Shown: positions 61,102 through 64,000 of the stretch, in pieces
Layout of the letters: each line of letters begins with the position of its first letter
Position numbering within the stretch: position 1 is the stretch's first letter
Source of the DNA: Crossaster papposus
Lineage: Eukaryota; Echinodermata; Asteroidea; Velatida; Solasteridae
Direction of reading: 5' to 3'
Length of the DNA: 64,000 nucleotides
NCBI GenBank assembly: GCA_037893245.1
Contig: JBAIAA010000095.1
Coordinates: 496,001 to 560,000, forward strand
The notes under the pieces: generated by a model
What the model was told of the DNA's origin: nothing
The model's input: only the letters and a program-made list of their open reading frames with translations
The model's database searches: none
Program-made: the position numbers and the translations under genes

Positions 61102-61468
61102 AGGTAGGATACACCATTTGCAGATATCGAAAATATTTACTACCGAATTATAAGGAAATATCTTACTCATCTGAAAGTAAATAATGATTCTAGGCTTCCA
61201 GCAAAATGATTGCCCTAGATATCCTGTAATTATTCTGAAAAATATAATTTCATAAAGAAAAATTCGCGATCGCATAAGAATAACATAATAACATAAGAAT
61301 TACTGCTCGATGCCGGTTGAAAACAAACGCTGTTTTTCATGCTTTTCTCGCCATCCATGATTGTAAAACTTTGGACAGGTCAGTTAAACGATATTTACTA
61401 TAAATGACAACCCCCCACATCTACCCATTCATGATAATTAAAGCAATTACCAATGGTGTATCCTACCT
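61102..61468. mobile_element. TTAAAGGTAGG MITE, copy f
   Basis: TTAA at 61098-61101 and 61469-61472. Ends AGGTAGGATACACCATTTGC and CAATGGTGTATCCTACCT. A loose partial copy of one end is at 60579-60613. Confidence 0.85.
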
Positions 61469-61509
61469 TTAACTCTGCTCCTATGTTACACAATTTGGAT
61501 GTTTACAAA

Positions 61510-62010
61510 ATTACAATCATGCAATTGAAGCATTTGAATACCAGTATTTAGATCATTCGCAAACATAAACAAAAAGTACTGAATTATTATAAAATACGTT
61601 ACTTGACTGTAAGTGAATAACAGTCTCAAGCATCCTGTGAAATCACGGCATCTGGTAAACTGTGGTTTTCAAAAAAAAATAAAAATTATTGCAATTTCCA
61701 ACAATTGCCAGCTGGCAATCATTGGAAACACTTGTCCCCAATTGATTAAATGTAGTTAGCGAACATTGTATGCGCAATTCCAAAATGGGTTGCAAGACAA
61801 CTGCTGGACATCTGCTTTCCTAACCTGATAATTCTCTGACATCCATAAATCTATAAATCTATCTGTTTTCGTCTGATGTAAGTTAAGGTTTTTCCAGATT
61901 CTGTGAACACAAAACTTTAAACAAGTCAGTGTCACAATATTTACTATAAAATATGAATTCTTTAATTAACCCATACAATACAAAATACAGCAAAAATCAA
62001 ATGGTGTATA
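61510..62010. mobile_element. Diverged relative of the TTAAAGGTAGG MITE
   Basis: Shares the order of motifs (CAATATTTACTATAAAATAT, AAATGGTGTATAC) and a central palindrome CAATTGCCAGCTGGCAATCA. A fragment also occurs near 47460-47540. Confidence 0.5.
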
Positions 62011-62074
62011 CAATGTACATTGTGTACTATATTTTTAATTCTAAATTACAAAAAAAACCTGATTAAAAAAAATA

Positions 62075-62478
62075 TGTGACCCGTTCCTACGAAACCCGAC
62101 ATAAGTCGCACAGGCTATTTCGAGATACAGCTCATTAAAGTTAAAATGGGGTGAAAATTCTGTTGGACATCGATTTTTGTTTTTCGTTATTCTTTAATAT
62201 GTATACTTTAACCCTCAGTTAGGTTAAACAAAATCACCTTTATTTATGAGAAAGTACAACAAATCATGCAGTTATTAAGGCAAACTGTGTCAAAAAAGTG
62301 CTAATTTATCTCCCAAACACATCGATCGAGATAAAATCCTCATAAAATTGAAAGTATGTATGGTATAAAGGTGGTTTTGGTACCAACTGAAAGCTGAAGA
62401 TGTGTACTAAATGGAAATAACAATATCTCACTTAAAAAAATACCACACTTATGTCTGTTTTTGTGGGAGCAGGTCACA
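62075..62478. mobile_element. TGTGACCCGTTCC MITE, copy 3
   Basis: Ends TGTGACCCGTTCCTACG and GGAGCAGGTCACA, flanked by TA on both sides. Confidence 0.75.
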
Positions 62479-62486
62479 TATTAACT

Positions 62487-62559
62487 TGAGCAGGATTTGA
62501 ACTGGCGACCTCTGTATTGCCATTCTGGATTGCCCTTATACCAACTGAGCTATCCCATG
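62487..62559 (-). repeat. tRNA-like sequence (SINE head or tRNA pseudogene)
   Basis: The minus strand has an A-box (TAGCTCAGTTGGTA) and B-box (AGTTCAAATCC) about 40 bases apart. The stems are incomplete. It directly follows the MITE at 62075-62478. Confidence 0.6.
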
Positions 62560-62996
62560 TCTCTGTTCACAAGGGGCATTATTCAAAATCCATAAACATG
62601 GTTATAGCGAGTTATATACATGGTTAAAAAGCCCACAATGTAAGCTTTCATTTGGTATATAATAGAGCTCCTTAACCCCTTCCATTCTGGAGATATAACG
62701 TGTTTACATATTGATTACTTTCTTGGAGTTCAAATTACACAACTGAGAAAACAGGCTTTGATTGAAATAGCTGGCTCTGATGTACTACAACAGAACGATG
62801 CACACAACATGGTTGTTTTTGCACTTTATTCATTAAAATGAACATTTCTTTAAATGAAACCTGAAACTGTAGGTGTATTAAATATGTCATTCATGACAAA
62901 ACATGAAATCACATTTTGTTGAAATGTTTACCTAGGCCTCTCAACCTTGAGCGGGCCATTACATGATAGTGCATAGCGCGACTTTTTGTAGAGCCG

Positions 62997-63680
62997 GTCA
63001 CATAAAATGAGAGTAAAGTCGGAAATATTGAAAATTGAGTTATTGGTATTTTCAAATTCTTGAGAAAGAGAGCTTTCCAATGGTATATAACACTTGGGGG
63101 TTTTGCGATAAATACTTTTTACAGCGCTCTAGAAAGTCGTGGGTTTCACAAAACGTGTTTGGGAGAAAACTTCTTTAACCCTAACTCCCTCACCATTGTT
63201 ATTGAACAATACAATTCCTTCAAAATCCTCCAACTTCCTTTGTTGTATAGGGAGTTAGGGTTAAACATCTTAAACAAAAACACGCAAAAGATTACAAAAC
63301 AGGACAAGTAAGATTTGGTTGAGCATAGCAACGGCTATGTTCTAATCATTATTTCTTCTTGAAATTGTATAAACAACAAAATACAAAAATTTCGAAAACG
63401 TGGAATACTAACGAGAACCTGATTTGCATATTTAATTACCGTGTTAATTAGACCACTAATGGACTTTAATCCAAACACTAACTACGCAAAATCGCGTAAT
63501 TTAAGAGGTTTTCGATCATGTGATCTCACCCAAAAAATTGGAATATGTAGAGGAGGACTTGGGCTTTCCAAATAACGCAAAATCTTAAAATTGACCACCC
63601 CTTCATATTTTGACTTTGGATAGCCATATCTCTGAATCACATTGTGCGACTTTACTCTCATTTTGTGATGACAGGTCACA
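62997..63680. mobile_element. TGTGACC-group element interrupted by a micro-MITE
   Basis: GGTCACATAAAATGAGAGTA near 63000 and TACTCTCATTTTGTGATGAC plus GGTCACA near 63680 are inverted. A micro-MITE sits inside at 63179-63260. Confidence 0.6.
63179..63260. mobile_element. 82-bp TTAA micro-MITE with CCCTAACTCC ends
   Basis: TTAA at 63175-63178 and 63261-63264. Ends CCCTAACTCC and GGAGTTAGGG. It is almost identical to 49923-50008, so transposition was recent. Confidence 0.88.
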
Positions 63681-64000
63681 TACAGCTTATAGCTTATAGC
63701 TAGGGATCACGCCCAAAGTATGTCAATGCCAGCAATATACAGAATTATGTTTTAAGCATCATAACATGTTGGACATTGCTAGCAAGCCGTTTCCTCATCA
63801 CGTCCCACGTTTGGCTTCGGGCCGACATCGACCCCTGTCATCAAACGTAATTGATTACTTCCACTAAAATCCCCCCAAAACAATCATCTACAATTTCACA
63901 CACACATTTTCTCTTTTCCTCCCGAGCTATTTGCACACAAAAAATGATCAAATTTCCCAGGAGCTTAAACTAGGGGGTGGTGAGTCAAGTTGGGGGAAGA
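63681..64000. other. Window end, no gene seen
   Basis: Unique sequence without a recognisable exon or repeat. Confidence 0.4.

Overview
This is an animal genomic window, most like an invertebrate deuterostome and probably an echinoderm. The clues are a Prrx-type homeobox gene with the classic paired-class intron, a tandem cluster of rapidly evolving C2H2 zinc-finger genes, CR1/L2-like LINE tails, and a very high density of short inverted-repeat (MITE-like) DNA transposons. The species is not determined from the sequence. There is no bacterial organisation (no operons, no CRISPR), and I saw no LTR or virus-like element.

Region 1 (1-22.8 kb) is five tandem units, each carrying a minus-strand C2H2 zinc-finger gene plus 2-4 kb of shared upstream DNA. 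Unit 1 (gene at 1-1604) is cut by a hAT-type MITE with a clean 8-bp target duplication. Unit 2 (5587-7177) is a decayed, internally duplicated pseudogene. Unit 3 (7798-8844) is an intact 11-finger gene. Unit 4 (11957-15512) is a 41-finger array with higher-order repeats of 10 and 11 fingers and one 2-bp deletion. Unit 5 (19090-20421) is an intact 15-finger gene. Three units also carry a short THAP-domain fragment on the plus strand. Differences between units expose insertions with empty sites: TTAA-flanked MITEs, a palindrome-bearing element with clustered CRE-like sites, and a poly-G run that became a 14-bp G-rich minisatellite.

Region 2 (22.8-38.2 kb) holds a Prrx gene on the plus strand with three coding exons: 24913-25174, 30786-30973 and 37723-38100. 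They encode a 275-residue protein with an N-terminal FSVSHLL motif, a Q50 paired-type homeodomain and a C-terminal OAR motif. Intron 2 is remarkable. A 32-bp minisatellite of about 50 copies starts about 37 bp after exon 2. Farther on lies a 2.7-kb foldback element whose inverted arms (about 0.75-0.8 kb) are largely made of a 21-bp satellite and which encloses a LINE fragment split by another transposon.

Region 3 (38.2-64 kb) is mostly non-coding and packed with MITE families, many nested. It also contains a perfect six-unit heat-shock-element-like repeat (39866-39893), a 100-bp tandem array of tRNA-like units (45.9-46.6 kb), several G-rich tracts, and two LINE tails. Two exons of an unrecognised minus-strand gene (57884-58118 and 54314-54595) join in frame into a helix-rich segment of about 172 residues. 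Its other exons lie outside what I can recognise.

Functionally, the window joins a fast-evolving DNA-binding gene cluster to a conserved developmental regulator with large, repeat-filled introns. I see no evidence that the two act together beyond adjacency.
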